A stretch of 64,000 nt of DNA. Origin: Dipylidium caninum. Its lineage: Eukaryota > Platyhelminthes > Cestoda > Cyclophyllidea > Dipylidiidae. A program made the position numbers and the translations under genes. Positions 51,179 to 63,397 of this stretch are shown here, one piece after another. Position 1 is the stretch's first letter. The number at the start of each line of letters is the position of its first letter. Below the pieces are notes generated by a model. The model ran no database searches. It saw only the letters and a list, made by a program, of their open reading frames with translations, and was not told the DNA's origin. The stretch spans positions 62,001 to 126,000 of the forward strand of contig QEYB01000003.1 in NCBI GenBank assembly GCA_017562135.1, given 5' to 3'.

Positions 51179-51868
51179 ATGGTGTTCGAGACTCTAATTG
51201 CCGATCTCCTAAATCGGTATTTGGGGAATTACTTGGAAACTCTGAGCGCCTCACAATTGCGCTTGGGATTACTTTCCGGTTGGTTTTAATTGTGTCGACC
51301 CCAAACTAACTTCGATTTAGGCAATGTTTCCTTGGAAAATGTTGACGTGCGCTCCACCGCATTTGATGACTTTCAAATACCTATAAGGGTTTTACAGGGT
51401 CACATTCGTGGGCTTAATTTTTTGAAATTTTAATCCTATTGCAACAGGAAATTTTATGCTTAAAATCCCGTTCAAAAATTTATATAACGAACCCGTTGTG
51501 GCTGAACTGAATGGACTCTATATCCTTGCCGTTCCGCGCGCTGGTTTGAGAATTTTGCAAACAAACGCTTTAGACTTGGTGTATGATGAATCGAAAGAAC
51601 GAAAGTATCGACTAGAAATGAAACGCAAAACCTTGTCTACGATAGAGGAGCTCAAACAAGAACGGCAAAAAGGTTATTTTTTGCGTAACCCAGTTACATA
51701 TTATTAGGAGGTGAAGTCCAGGACTCGTTTTTCGAAAAATTAGCAGCCCAGATAATAAAAAACGTTCAAGTTAAAATCTCGGATATTCATATTCGATACG
51801 AAGATAAGACTACTATCCCTGGAGTTCGGTTCTCTGCAGGGTTGACGTTAAAGCTCCTGGCTTTTCAA
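51179..51868 (+). other. VPS13 exons 1-4: N-terminal chorein domain
   Basis: The exons are 51179-51278, 51321-51407, 51448-51672 and 51708-51868. Introns are 42, 40 and 35 nt. The product gives the chorein hallmarks: hydrophobic LLNRYLGNYLE, QLRLGLLSGNVSLENV, GHIRNFMLKIPFKNLY across a split Arg codon, and AAQIIKNVQVKISDIHIRYED. In VPS13 this end docks to the endoplasmic reticulum and receives lipid. Phases close at every junction. Confidence 0.92.
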
Positions 51869-54800
51869 GTATTTGGTCAATGAGTATACAGTTATATTTT
51901 ATAGACTTGTGACAGTTCTGGAAACCCGATTGTATCGAACAATGACCTTTCTAAAGAATTCTTCAAAGTAAGGCAATCTTTTATTAGTTTATCTGAAGCT
52001 TGCTGAATTGGATTCACTCGCTATATATTTGAATCATGATACGAAGATTTATGCCGACCTTCCCACTGGAGCACTTCGAGTAGGAACTACGTATAATTAT
52101 TATTTTAGAATATAATGCGTTCTTCAATCGCTAGCTCCGAAAATATGGCTGTTGGTCTTGACTATAGTAAGGCCTTTCCCAAAATGATTTCTGATACTTA
52201 ACATGGCAGCAAAATAATTATTTTATGATAAAATAGTTCTCCGTCCAATTTCGTTTAATGCTCTCCTCCATGTGCACTTGCAACCGGAGCAAATCAACTT
52301 CAGCGTGCCTCAATTTGGTGTCGACATAAAGTTTGGTGATATTGAAATCGCGCTTCAACATAACCAATACATCGACTTGGTTCTCCTCCTTGATTCCGTT
52401 GACAGGCTGGTGTTAAAAAACAAATTTTGGAAGTATAGGTCTTTGATTGCAGATCAAAACCATCCAAGAGCAAGGTATTTGTTAATGGATAAAAGCGCTT
52501 ACTTTGTAAACACAATTTTGGTCTTTTTCATCTACGATTCATTTTGAAGCACTTCACGATATGCTTTATAACTAAGTATTTTTGCAAAAAGTGTTGACCT
52601 AATTCCCAATTTTGCTACTTTAGGTGGTTGTTCGCATATACTGTCGTATTAGAAGAAATTGTTCGTCGGAACTTCAGAATGTGGTCATGGAAGCATATTC
52701 AGAAACATCGCCAAATGGTTCGTGAATATACAGGTCTGTGGAAAAAGAAACTTCTAAAGGAAACTCTTGTTCCTGAACAACAAGATAAGCTCGAGGTAAT
52801 CTTAATCTTTTATACGATTTAACATGTGGTCTTGAGGTCATAGTTCCAGAGCTATGTTGAAATTCTCCACAAATCTATTTAAATGGTTGATGCATGTTAA
52901 ACTAGAGGCTCTTCGCGGATCTCAACACAGCTAGCTTGAATACGATTTTAGTTAAATGTGACTATGGTACTAACTGACAGCAGAATACATCGATATTCTT
53001 TGATTACCTTCCAAGTTTATTCCTCATCATTGTTCAATTCGGAGATGCTATCATCACTTCATGTTTTTTTTAAAATAACGATCGTAAAACAATAAAACTT
53101 TCAGGAACATATGTTCATATTAATTCGTAGTATCTGGAAGCTGAATTGGACGTGATGAATCTTGCCTTGGCTCGTCAACACGCAGACATTGAGGTAATAA
53201 AACCTGCAACTTTTATTTTAGCTATACAGATGGCTTCACTAATGCTCGTCTATTATCTCCAACACGCTTTTATTTTACGTGTTAGTTATAACCCAAGTGT
53301 TATGGATGTCTTGTGTTTTTATTGTATAGCTGCGGAATAACGGGAAGGTAATATATTTGTTGTGGGTACACCATTTTTGTCGTACAAAAATTCCCTGGCG
53401 AAAAGACGGAAATTACTCTGTATTTTATACTTCAATTTACATGTTTTGGATTGCTGAAGGAGTTATACGCGGCAATGAAAACCGCTTTCAATTTCCCTAA
53501 TTCGATTGCGTTTCACTAACGTTATATAGTTATTGGTTATAGTTATTGACGTGGCCCTTAGTAATAAAGCAAAATTTTCACTCTATTGCAAGGCTACCTT
53601 CTATTCCATTTTGCTATACCACAATTTTGTATGCATGTTTACTCAGAGTGCTTCTTTAATTTGTTTGTATTCTATTATTTTCTATGGTTGATTTTAAGTG
53701 ATTTTCAATCATTATAGTCACGTAAAACGAAGAAAAAGCGTTTACGTTTGGTAAGATTAGCGCTTTCGCTGTTGTTGCATGCTCTTTTCATCAGAATTAG
53801 TTTTTTTTAACCATGATAAACTGTATTCCCATTTTTCGATTAGTTATTACCAGGTTTGTATGTCGTGATATTGTCGTATCATATACTTCTGACCATATTT
53901 TTGAGGAACTTGGACAACTGTTCATCAGGTTAAGTGAATGAACTGTGTTGATTTCAGATGCAGACTTGCGCTGACGGCAAAGGTGCTGCTTTGGTCTGGT
54001 CTTTAAAGTCATTGTTGTCTGATTGCTGGTTATTAAACTGTTTTATCGAAAAAGTAGATGTCAGCTAAACATTGCCATTCCTTCAACTTATGAATTCTAT
54101 AATTCTTGGTAAATTATTCAAGATCTCTAACGATGTGATTTTGTGGCAAATTTTGCTAAAATACTAATGTTTGTTCACAATGTCCCATTTTTTTGCCCAA
54201 TCAGATACATATTGGGGTGAAGCTGATGATGTATTATAGGCCATGACTGGCTTTGGCGCAATTTTGTGCAATACACAATGAAAGTCCATCACTATTAACC
54301 CAAACAATGATCTATTTTATGGGCTACTTCACTTTACTAGGCTACGAAAAGCAGAATCGCTAAAGGTAGCGGTGGAGGTGGTGGATGGTTCTCTTGGTTT
54401 TTCGGCGGTTCTACGTCTAGTACTTCGTCGGCGTCGGCAACCGGTACCCCGGCTGGTTACGTCGAAGGTGACAGTCCTCAGATTCTTCAACACGTGCAAA
54501 AGGAGATGACATCCGAGGAAAAGCAGAAGTTGTATGCTGTCCTTGACTATTCTGAAGGAATGGGTCGCAGCACCTATCCTCCCAGCTATGTTTCAACTGT
54601 TGTCAAGTTTTCACTCGAGGGTCTCATTGTCACGCTCGCAAATAATGAACTCAAGTACGCGTTCAAGCTTATATTTTTTTTGTTTCCCGGAACAAAATTT
54701 TTCCATATTAACGTTAAAAATTGACTTTTCTACTTCGCTAACCAAAAAAAGCTTTGTAACCATTTACCGGACCTAATTTTATGATACCTTCATTAAATAT

Positions 54801-57800
54801 ACTAGAAAAACCTTATATCGTATGGGTAGATGAATTCGAACGAGTAAATTGTCCTTTTTAATTTTTACTGAACATTTCTTTAGGTTTCACGTAAAAGGTT
54901 CTAGTTTTCCGTTTTATAACTGTTTTGCAGATTTATTCGGTTTTGCAAATTAAATTTACTTCTGTTTGTACAAATTTAGTAATTCATGTTTTTTGTACAC
55001 TTTCACTTAGGAATTCGACCATCCTGAAAATTCACTTGAACACTGTTTTATCCGATTTCAAACAGCGCTCAGGGGATAATGCGTTAGAGTAAGTTCATCT
55101 TATACTTTACAGTAAATATCTTCTACGCAAGTTCAACAGCTTATTGTCGGTGCCTTTCAGTTCGAACTACTTTGGTTGATCACTCGTTATCTTGCTATTG
55201 ATGTTTTTGTTTATAAATATTTGATCAGCTGGACGTAACGGTCAAACTCAATCTAATGCGTAATAGGTTTCTAATGGGTTTTGCGTAACCCCTATTTTTG
55301 TGATTTAATCAATTTACCAAAATTGCAATTTGTCTTTGCTGATGACATTTTCATCTGATGAATTTTTTAGTTAAAGTCCTATGGGCAGCTTTTTATCATC
55401 TCTTCTTTCAGTCTCTCAGTGTGTCTTGCGGGATTCGAGGTGACAGGCACGAAAAATCACCTCACAGGCACAATTCCAACCTTAATCGCAGGTAGCTCCG
55501 CGAATGAATCTCTTCTAACCGTGGACTTTGCGACAAATCCTATGGATCGAACCTCGGATCAGCGACTCGTTGTTTCAGCAGCTCCACTTGAAGTCATCTA
55601 TGATGCCGACACGATTAATAAGACTGTCGATTTTTTCAAACCTCCCTCTGGTCTTCGTTTAGACGAGTATATGATTGCATTCTTTTTAAATTGCTGGTCC
55701 TCTTAAATTTTTGTTGATTCACGAATATTTTGGATTCATACACTTAGCCTCTGTGGATAGCCCTTTTATTCTTTTATTAGTGTCTGCCATTCTACTTTAT
55801 GACTTGTAAATTTTCACCGAAATATTTTAAATATTAACGTTTTTATTCTAATCACATTTTATTAGGTTGTAGACGAAAATTGGACTATCGACAAGATATA
55901 CTTCTTGACTTTTTGCTTGTTCATTATTTCATATCATGAAAACTCGAAATAACTTGTAAAACGGTAGCAAATTTCATATTCTCATTTATCATCCTGGTTC
56001 GTCATCCCATGAACCTTTTTATGGTATAAAAAACCCTTAGGTGGGACATCCAGTTTAGCGGGTAAACTGTTCGTAGATAGGAATTTTCCCTGTTGTCCAC
56101 GCAGCATATTAAAGAGTTGTACACTACAATTGTGCATCAAAGATGCTTAATTTTGACGAAGTTTTTACTAATTGTTTGTTGTTATGAAAGTTAACATGAG
56201 TTTTGAACATATTTCTCATTCATTCTAGATTATCTTCCTCGATGATGCCTTCTTTGGAAGAGATGAAAGCAATGACCACTACGGGACTGCGGTATCTCGT
56301 TAGTCAGAGGACATATCTGGACCTTAGAATCGACATCCAATCAAGTTATTTTATTCTTCCCGAACATGGAGTTTACACTAAGTGCGTAGCTGCTTTCACT
56401 TCCTCCTTTCGTCATGCAGATATTAATCTTATGTGCAGATCGTGGTAGAATAACATGGTTACGTGTTTGAGGTTTTGTAACTTAGCTCATTTTATGTTTT
56501 AGATGATAAATTGTGAGCTTTAATGACTCTTCAACTTTATGATAATTAACAAAAGTGGTGAAATGTCTTGGGGCGTTTGAAGGGTTTGCTATTGCGGTTA
56601 ACTATTCCATTAATACATGAATGGTCGCTTTTTTATTATCTTTCCCTTTTTTATCGTAAATCATATATTAGGCAGTTGTAGAAAATGTTTTTCTTATAGT
56701 GGTCACTGATTGAAAGTACAGTAGCGTCATGGAGGCTCCAAATTTCAGTCACGAATACATTTTGAGCGCGCTGTTAAGACCGGAAGACATTTTCCAGTAG
56801 GTGATAGGCAAAATTCCGTCTTTTGAGGGCACTTTACTTGGTCCCTAGTGTTTAATTTTTCGTAAGAGGCCTCCTTACACCCTGGTAAAAGTTAGTGCGA
56901 AAACATATCTCTTCCTCAATGTCTACTCGGTACGATGATAAGGTTGTCGATTTACCATATTTTCGTAGTAATGTCGTGTCGATCCATCGAGACGGAGACT
57001 TAACAATATGTCTGGCTTATATCTCCGTTAGAGGAACCTCGGGATCATTCATCGCACCTTTTATTATCCTTTTTATTTTCTCGATAAACATGACTTTTGT
57101 CGAAATGCCTTAGTAACTCATCATCTTGTTGCACTGGGTGAAAGTTTTTTTGTTACCGATCTCACCGATATTTGCAAATTGGTGTGAGGTGGTTCATATC
57201 GTAGACCATCTCTGATTTTTTTATTTGCGTATTACTCATGTATCAGACTGTAAATGCATTCTAACCATCTTTACCTCTTTCGAAATATTTCCTCAGAGCA
57301 TCCCGTCTCGTCATAGTAGACTTTGGTAGCGTAAATCTTCGATCAACGCAGGCTGAATTAGATTTGCCTCGAAAGGATGACAAAAATTCGGATCAGAGTG
57401 GTGTGGAAGGTCAGGAATCCTCCACACTCTTCGGTAGAGCGCAGTCTGACGAACGCTACAAACATCTTTTGGAGGCCAACTACGAACAGCTCTTGTCTGA
57501 AGCTTATGATCAGTTTGAGGTCACTCTGTCGGCGACTCAGATTATTTTGGTTCAAGAAGGTGAGGAACGACATTTTTCAAAATTTTGCAAAACAATCTAT
57601 TTTTCCTTTTAGTTTTTGTTGTTAAACACCCTACTGATGTTTCTTTTAGAACTACTATGCTATTAGCGATATTTTTTCGGTTTTTAATCGTTGTCTCATA
57701 ATATATCGAATTACTGTTTTTCGTAACGGCAATTTTATTTCATTATCAGACTTATTTTCGAGGATACTTTCATATAATATCATCGGGACAGAAAGTGTCT

Positions 57801-60800
57801 TTAGAAGTGGGGTTAGTAGCCCTGCTCATGAGCCACTCGTCCTTTTAGGCGAGGACTGGAAGAAGTTACGTTCTCAAACAGACACTCCAGCTCATCTGCT
57901 TAAGCCGCTTAGTGTCAAGTTTATGCTCCGTCGATGCATCGCACCTCGAGAATTCAACCTTCCTCAGTATTTTATACATTCTTTTACACTTGTGATTTAT
58001 TTTAAAATACCGTGAAATCACGAGACTATCCTTAACTTTATTATGTGCACTTTTAATGGGTTAGTAAGGAGCGGTTTAGTTAGTTTATCGTTGTGGTGAC
58101 GTAACTATTGTTTCAGTTTCTCCGTCTTCAACGTTAGGAATTGTCATTTAGCAAGTGTAAACTGTTATTGTTCGTGAATTGGATAATTTTGAAGGTTTAG
58201 GTTTTCTGATTTTGGAATTATAAAATTAGAGACAAATTCTTTCTCTATGTGTCCTTACTTAAAAGAGCGGGCAACAGTAGGAAAGGTTAGGTTAATGGTG
58301 GGGTGGGAAACCGATGATAATCAGCGGGTCCAGAGCATGGGAATTTAATTAAGTGGTATCTTTCCTTCTCAGGTTTCGGGTGGATGGCCGTCTCCCCCTT
58401 CTCGCTATAGACCTGACAGATCATGTATTGGGGTCCCTTTGTGAAATAATTGCTCATGTCCCACTTCCCGAGACTGATCCTTCGCAGCAGGTGCCCACTG
58501 ATCCTGATGCTCTTCTGAAGGTGTGTATTTTATGACTGGCTTTAGCAACCAGATTCTAACGCCTTTAGTTCTTAATTTGTTTATTCTATTTACGGATGCG
58601 AATGGACATTACACGTGAAGCCTTCTGTTTGGTCTTCTCGACAAGGTGAATGCAAAAGTACACGAAATCATAAATTTTTGTGGTTCGAAATAATGTTTAT
58701 GAAAAACCGAGCTGTGTCCAGGCAGTCGTAAATTTATACAATAAATCGGAATAAAATGCGCCATGAACCATGTAGAAATTTAACTTCTTAATAAAATCGA
58801 AGGAAATAAGAGTTAAAGTGTTGTACATTTTGTTCGTATCTGTATTTTTCTCCTTAATTTGCATGCATATGATTTTGTTAATAGCTAATCTTCTTCTTAT
58901 CCCTATTTTGTATCATGATATAGCTCTTTGGTTATTCGCCCCATTTCCTGATTCTTTGGTTTATCATTTCATTCTACACATCCCACCCTTTTCTAAGGAC
59001 GTAAAATTGTTTGCCGCCAAAACCGAGGACTTATTGCCGGGTCAATTGAAGGCTATGCATGTCCTACGAATTACTCAATCCTCTGAACTGGATCAGTCAG
59101 AAAATGAGACGGAAGGCTTCGATTCTTACGGAACTCCCGAAGCTTGCAGTGCTTCTACTGTTCAAGTTAGTTACTTGTTTATACCTACCTGCCTTACTTA
59201 TTTTTTAATTAACTTTTACTTTTCAATTTAGACATCTGCGCGCAAAACGTTGGCTAATCTGGTCATGATTAGTGCGACGTTCCTTATTGAGGAAGTAGGT
59301 CTTTTTCTTTCCTCTTTTCAACTTACCCTGATTCTTCCCTTTTTCCCACCAGATCAAGATTCGCCTGTTCCAACAGTCAAAATCAAGTGGTCCTTCCGAA
59401 TCACTGACCCCTATGTTATCATTTACCGTTAATGAAATCGGTGCTGACTTTACTCTCCGCAAGTGGGATCAGGAATTCAAGGTATGCATGAAAAGGTTTG
59501 GTTGGTTGGCGCTGCCAATTAATTGACTAAATTAATAAGCTATTTTTAAAGACTTAATAAGCTATTTTTAAAGACTTAGGAATTGTCGCTAATTCTGGTG
59601 ATATGCAGCCTTGAGTACGACTCACCTTGCGACCCAGCTCTTTAAGTTACGAATGCAAAAATTATTAGGAGGAAGTGTGTACTAAAAACTGGCATAGAGA
59701 GCCATTTCTTAACCGGGTTACCTACCTTTATCCCATCTTCGTATTGTTAACGATGTCTTCTTGAAATGGCTTGCTTTGTAACTATTTTTACTTTCCTATT
59801 TTAAAATGGAATAGCGCTAGAAACTATTCATTTTCTCGTAGGTCTAAAGTGCCATATCTAAAAAAATACACGTGTATTTAGGTTCATGTGAATCGCCTGA
59901 GTTTGAAAGCACCGCGGTTTAAGGAGTATGTCAGCGGTAATGAAGTTTCTTTGGTCGACACGCCCAAATCATCCAGTCAGACAAAGCAAAACGGTGAACA
60001 CCTCTTCACGGTCCACTTAGTAATTGCAGACAAATTTGGTCCCCAGTTTGTTACCAAATATGGAAATACACGCCACAGTCTTGTTTGCGAATTCAGGGTC
60101 TTGAAGGTAATCCATATCGTTTCCAACTGAGACTACTACTACTTATAACCTCATCTGTTTGAGTGTTACTATTTTCTGTTTTTGAACTAAGATGTTGTCA
60201 TCATAAATTAGTGAATATTTCGATTCCACTTAAGATGATTGTTCTAAGAGACCATTATAACTTAGAGTTTATTTAAATACGGATTAAAATTTGACGATTG
60301 ATATTAATCATTTTGGCGAATCCATTCCGCTGACTCGGGTTTGTGTTATGTTTTCAAAGAAAAGGTTTTATCATATTATCTAGATCAATCTCCATAAAGA
60401 AGCTCTTGTTTCTCTGCTGGGCTTCTTCACTGATCTGGCCAGAATTCTCGTTAAAGATCCTAAAAATGATACAATGCAAGATAGGAATCAAAAAGCCCTC
60501 GAGTGGGCCAATCGTCTCGGTGATGCAGAAGTCTCTGAATGTATGCGGGCCAGTTCCATCATGACGTCCCAGGAGATCCATCTTTCTGGCGCCAAGACGA
60601 CTCCTGTTGATGCCGTCACTCATCTTTTGGCTAGAAAGAATGAACGTCGCGATATCCGTCTGGACGCAGCCTTTGAAGCCGCCAAAATCGGTACATTTTA
60701 TCCCTCAAGCACTGCCCACACTTACAGCTATAAGCAGTATTGCTGCTGATTTTAGAGATTTTTCATTTTATTATCCATATTAAATCCCATTTAGGAAACT

Positions 60801-63397
60801 TGTTTAGTGTTCATGTTTATTTATACGTTCCTTACTTTTTATTCATCTTTCGGCTAACCACCGTGACATCATTTTAATGATGGAGGCTTTCATCACTAAT
60901 CTCGTTATTCGATTAGGGTGTTACGCAAAAATTCCTGAGATCAATGCTACTCAGTGGAAAATCCAGCTGACCTTGGACAAGGTCCAAGTCCTCTTTTGCG
61001 CCACAGAAATGGAGCTGATGGCTTTCAGTATGCGTGGTATGCGTGTGGATCTACGGATGACATACCTAACTACGGAGGTCGCTTTAGCTCTCTCCGACAT
61101 ATGCATCTCAGACCTCAATGAAAGTTCACTTTACCGACAGGTTAATACATATTTTTTAACACTTTTTGAGTACTTTTAACTTCTTTTTGGATAATTTTAC
61201 CACATTCAATGTTTGCTTTTTCTGGTATTTTTATATATTATTTTTCTTACATAAGGACCACTTGAGTATTCAGTTCTTGGCCTGTCACGTTTGGCAGTGA
61301 TGAGTGGAAGCAAACTGAAGCGATCTTTGACATATGTTATCTACTCGAAATAAGTACCAATATTTCCTAACCAAACGTAATCTGAGCCATTCCCTGTTTA
61401 TGCTGTCACTTTCATTAATTCAAACTACATATATCAACTCCCTTATTTTTCAGGTGTTATGGATAGAGTCGGAGGCCAATGTGTTCTTGATGCAATTAGT
61501 TTTATACAACCGGGGTACCAAAGCCCCTGATGCTCGGTACGACCCCGAGAAGGTGGACGTCGCTCTCAATTTGCAATTCGGAAAAGCTCATTTGATTATG
61601 CTCTATTGGTTTTTGCGCCGAGTCATTGTAGGTCTCTTAATAACTGCTTTCAAGTACCTGAGTGTCTCCCTTGCTGCTTTCTGTGTATTACTCTTTTTAT
61701 ATCAAGGCTTTTATGGAAGCTTTCCAAATTGCAACAGAGTACGCTATTGAAAAGGCTTCTGAAGTAACGGATGCTGCAAAGACACAAGTACGATGGAATT
61801 AAGCTTTTTATTTAGTGCCGGTTTGCATTATCTCAAAACGCAATAGCAATTTTGCTTTTTTATTTGTTTTCTGTCTAGGTTCAACAGGTGGTGAACCAAC
61901 CATTTCCTCCTAGGTTTGCATTATCAGTGAGTGTTGAAGCACCCGTGATTTACATACCGAAAAACTCAACTTCTCGTACAGCTCTAGTATTTGACCTGGG
62001 ACGTATTACTATCAACAATCATTTCGAAGTTATACCTAAACCTACTACGTTCGGAGAACAGTACTACCGATGTTCTTATGATGGAACATATGCGGGTTCA
62101 TTTGGAAGATTTAAAAATGGCCACGTACGTTTTACATGGTTCTCTTTAGTCCCATTTACTACATTTTTTGTTATGTGTCAACTTTTGGTAACAACGTTTA
62201 TCGTAGCAATTTCTAAAAATATTGTTCTCAAGTCCATTTTAAGGGTTTTTGATCTTTTCTCTTAGTGGGTACTTCATGTCGTCCAATGTATGTAAAAAGC
62301 GGAGATACATTCATTCGCTTTCCTATCGGCGCAAGTAAAGCTAGTGTTTTTTGCGGTTTTCAGCCTTCTTTTTACTCGTTTCCAGTTCTTTTTCTTTTTT
62401 TCACTACTTTTTAAACCTAGATTTTCTCTTTTGTAGAGCTATTCTTGTTGACGGCGGAGTCGGGGTCGACAGAAATGTCATTCAACCAATTAATTTTAGT
62501 CTGAAAATGAAACGAAAAGTATGCCCCTCGACGGTTGATGGAGTCCCCCAGGTTGATTTATCGGGAATCTTGGAATCTGTCCGCGTACGCCACTGGTTTC
62601 TTTTGATACCAACGAATACTTAGACCATAATTGTTTCCCATCGGCGTAATGGCTCTCCGTTGTAATCTCAATCCTCATCTGGTTTTTATACGTTACTGAT
62701 AATGCCTACACTTAGTTACCGTGGGAAACTCAGAGAAATGTTTTCTTGTTCCAGCTCTCCATGACCTACGGAGACTATAAGCTTATTAACGAAGTATTCG
62801 TTCAAAACTTTGAGGAAGCTGATTCCTTAACAGGTCCTATTTCTGCGGCTCCCACGACTGACTTGCGGAAGTCAATGACCTTTGCTGTTGATAATGAATC
62901 ATCCATTCAAAAGGCTGGCGGTATCCCAAAGTCTGATTCCTCTAAGTCGACAGTGGACAAGATCGCCTCTTGGAACTTTGTTCTTAGACGGTTAGAGGTC
63001 GAACTATTCTTGGGCACTAATGATCCGGTACGGTTGGAGTACTTGGCTTTCCTCTCGTACTTGGTCCCAAATCCTATTAATTTTTTATCCATTGTCTTTG
63101 TTGTTTCATTGTATTTTTAAAGTATACATAAATGTGAAAATTTTCTCATTTACTTTCCTTATTATGGTACATAACTGATGATTTTTTGCCCAGAAAGTTT
63201 CATCGCCATAATCCTCTTATTATTTAGGGAAACTGGAGCGCTGAACTTAACGAAGACCGATGTCTGGGTATCTTTACGTGCACGGAGTTTCGCGCAGAAG
63301 GCGATTCATTTTCTGATAACTCCTTGAACTTGACGGCGCGTCTAAAGGATATCTCACTTAACGATACGCGGCCTCATCCCGGCCAACATATTACTAA
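51179..63397 (+). CDS. VPS13: VPS13-family lipid-transfer protein, N-terminal half (continues past window)
   Basis: VPS13 proteins are long groove-shaped bridges that carry phospholipids between organelles at membrane contact sites. About 30 exons encode about 1,640 residues here, roughly half of a usual 3,000-plus family member; the C-terminal half, including the VAB/WD-like region, lies beyond the right edge. The start is ATG at 51179 in a good context (AGGATGG), opening with MVFETLIADLLNRYLGNYLE, the classic chorein start. Conserved pieces follow in order: KIPFKNLY, DIHIRYED, ISFNALLHV, MWSWKHIQKHRQ, GWFSWFFGG, LEVIYDADT with FFKPP, SYFILPEHG, FRVDGRLPLL, APVIYIPKNS and RPHPGQ. The sequence looks closest to the VPS13A/C type rather than B or D, from memory of those proteins. 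The first introns are 29-70 nt long and later ones reach about 1 kb. The only unresolved join is between 62124 and 62437. Confidence 0.92.
51905..54654 (+). other. VPS13 exons 5-12
   Basis: The exons are 51905-51967, 51999-52079, 52109-52166, 52237-52474, 52624-52795, 53131-53193, 53718-53750 and 54341-54654. Introns after exons 5 and 6 are only 31 and 29 nt. Exon 9 carries MWSWKHIQKHRQ, among the most conserved strings of the family. Exon 11 is 33 nt and almost purely basic (SRKTKKKRLRL). Exon 12 has a five-Gly run before WFSWFFGG, then a Ser/Thr-rich linker and the MTSEEKQKLYAVLDYSE segment that matches the family's LTPEEKALLYEAIGYSE. Confidence 0.87.
55011..58520 (+). other. VPS13 exons 13-18
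   Basis: The exons are 55011-55088, 55412-55666, 56229-56381, 57297-57559, 57750-57966 and 58373-58520. They encode the next strands of the lipid groove. Conserved pieces are LEVIYDADTINKTVDFFKPP, LDLRIDIQSSYFILPEHGVY, LVIVDFGSVNL and FRVDGRLPLLAIDLTD, each close to VPS13A/C wording. Exon 16 holds a charged insert (DKNSDQSGVEGQES) at a variable loop position. Split codons at each junction give sensible residues. Confidence 0.87.
58998..61787 (+). other. VPS13 exons 19-26
   Basis: The exons are 58998-59165, 59232-59294, 59353-59481, 59882-60106, 60384-60690, 60917-61140, 61454-61627 and 61707-61787. Exon 19 is an acidic linker (SENETEGFDSYG) at the place where VPS13A/C have a disordered acidic stretch. 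Exon 26 is the Ala-rich helix EYAIEKASEVTDAAK. Several acceptors are AAG rather than CAG or TAG (58997, 61706). Confidence 0.85.
59532..59575. repeat. Exact 22-bp tandem duplication in a VPS13 intron
   Basis: TTAATAAGCTATTTTTAAAG plus AC occurs twice without change, at 59532-59553 and 59554-59575. It lies between exons 21 and 22. The lack of divergence suggests a recent slippage or an individual-level variant. Confidence 0.95.
61879..63397 (+). other. VPS13 exons 27-30 (last in window)
   Basis: The exons are 61879-62124, a probable tiny exon near 62266-62291, 62437-62584, 62755-63027 and 63228-63397. The text includes LSVSVEAPVIYIPKNS, LVFDLGRITINNHF and FSDNSLNLTARLKDISLND with RPHPGQ, again in VPS13A/C order. 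Exon 28 begins with one leftover base while exon 27 ends in phase 0, so an extra exon of length 3n+2 is needed. The last exon ends AA|GTATGC, and the next exon must lie beyond 64000. Confidence 0.82.

Noticed and set aside
51085..51309. 74-codon frame covering the VPS13 start
   Set aside because: It is in a different frame from the chorein reading (MVFETL...), which is clearly the coding one.
56895..57113. 72-codon frame between VPS13 exons 15 and 16
   Set aside because: Exons 15 and 16 join in phase to give continuous VPS13-like protein; this text has no match there and lacks good splice sites.
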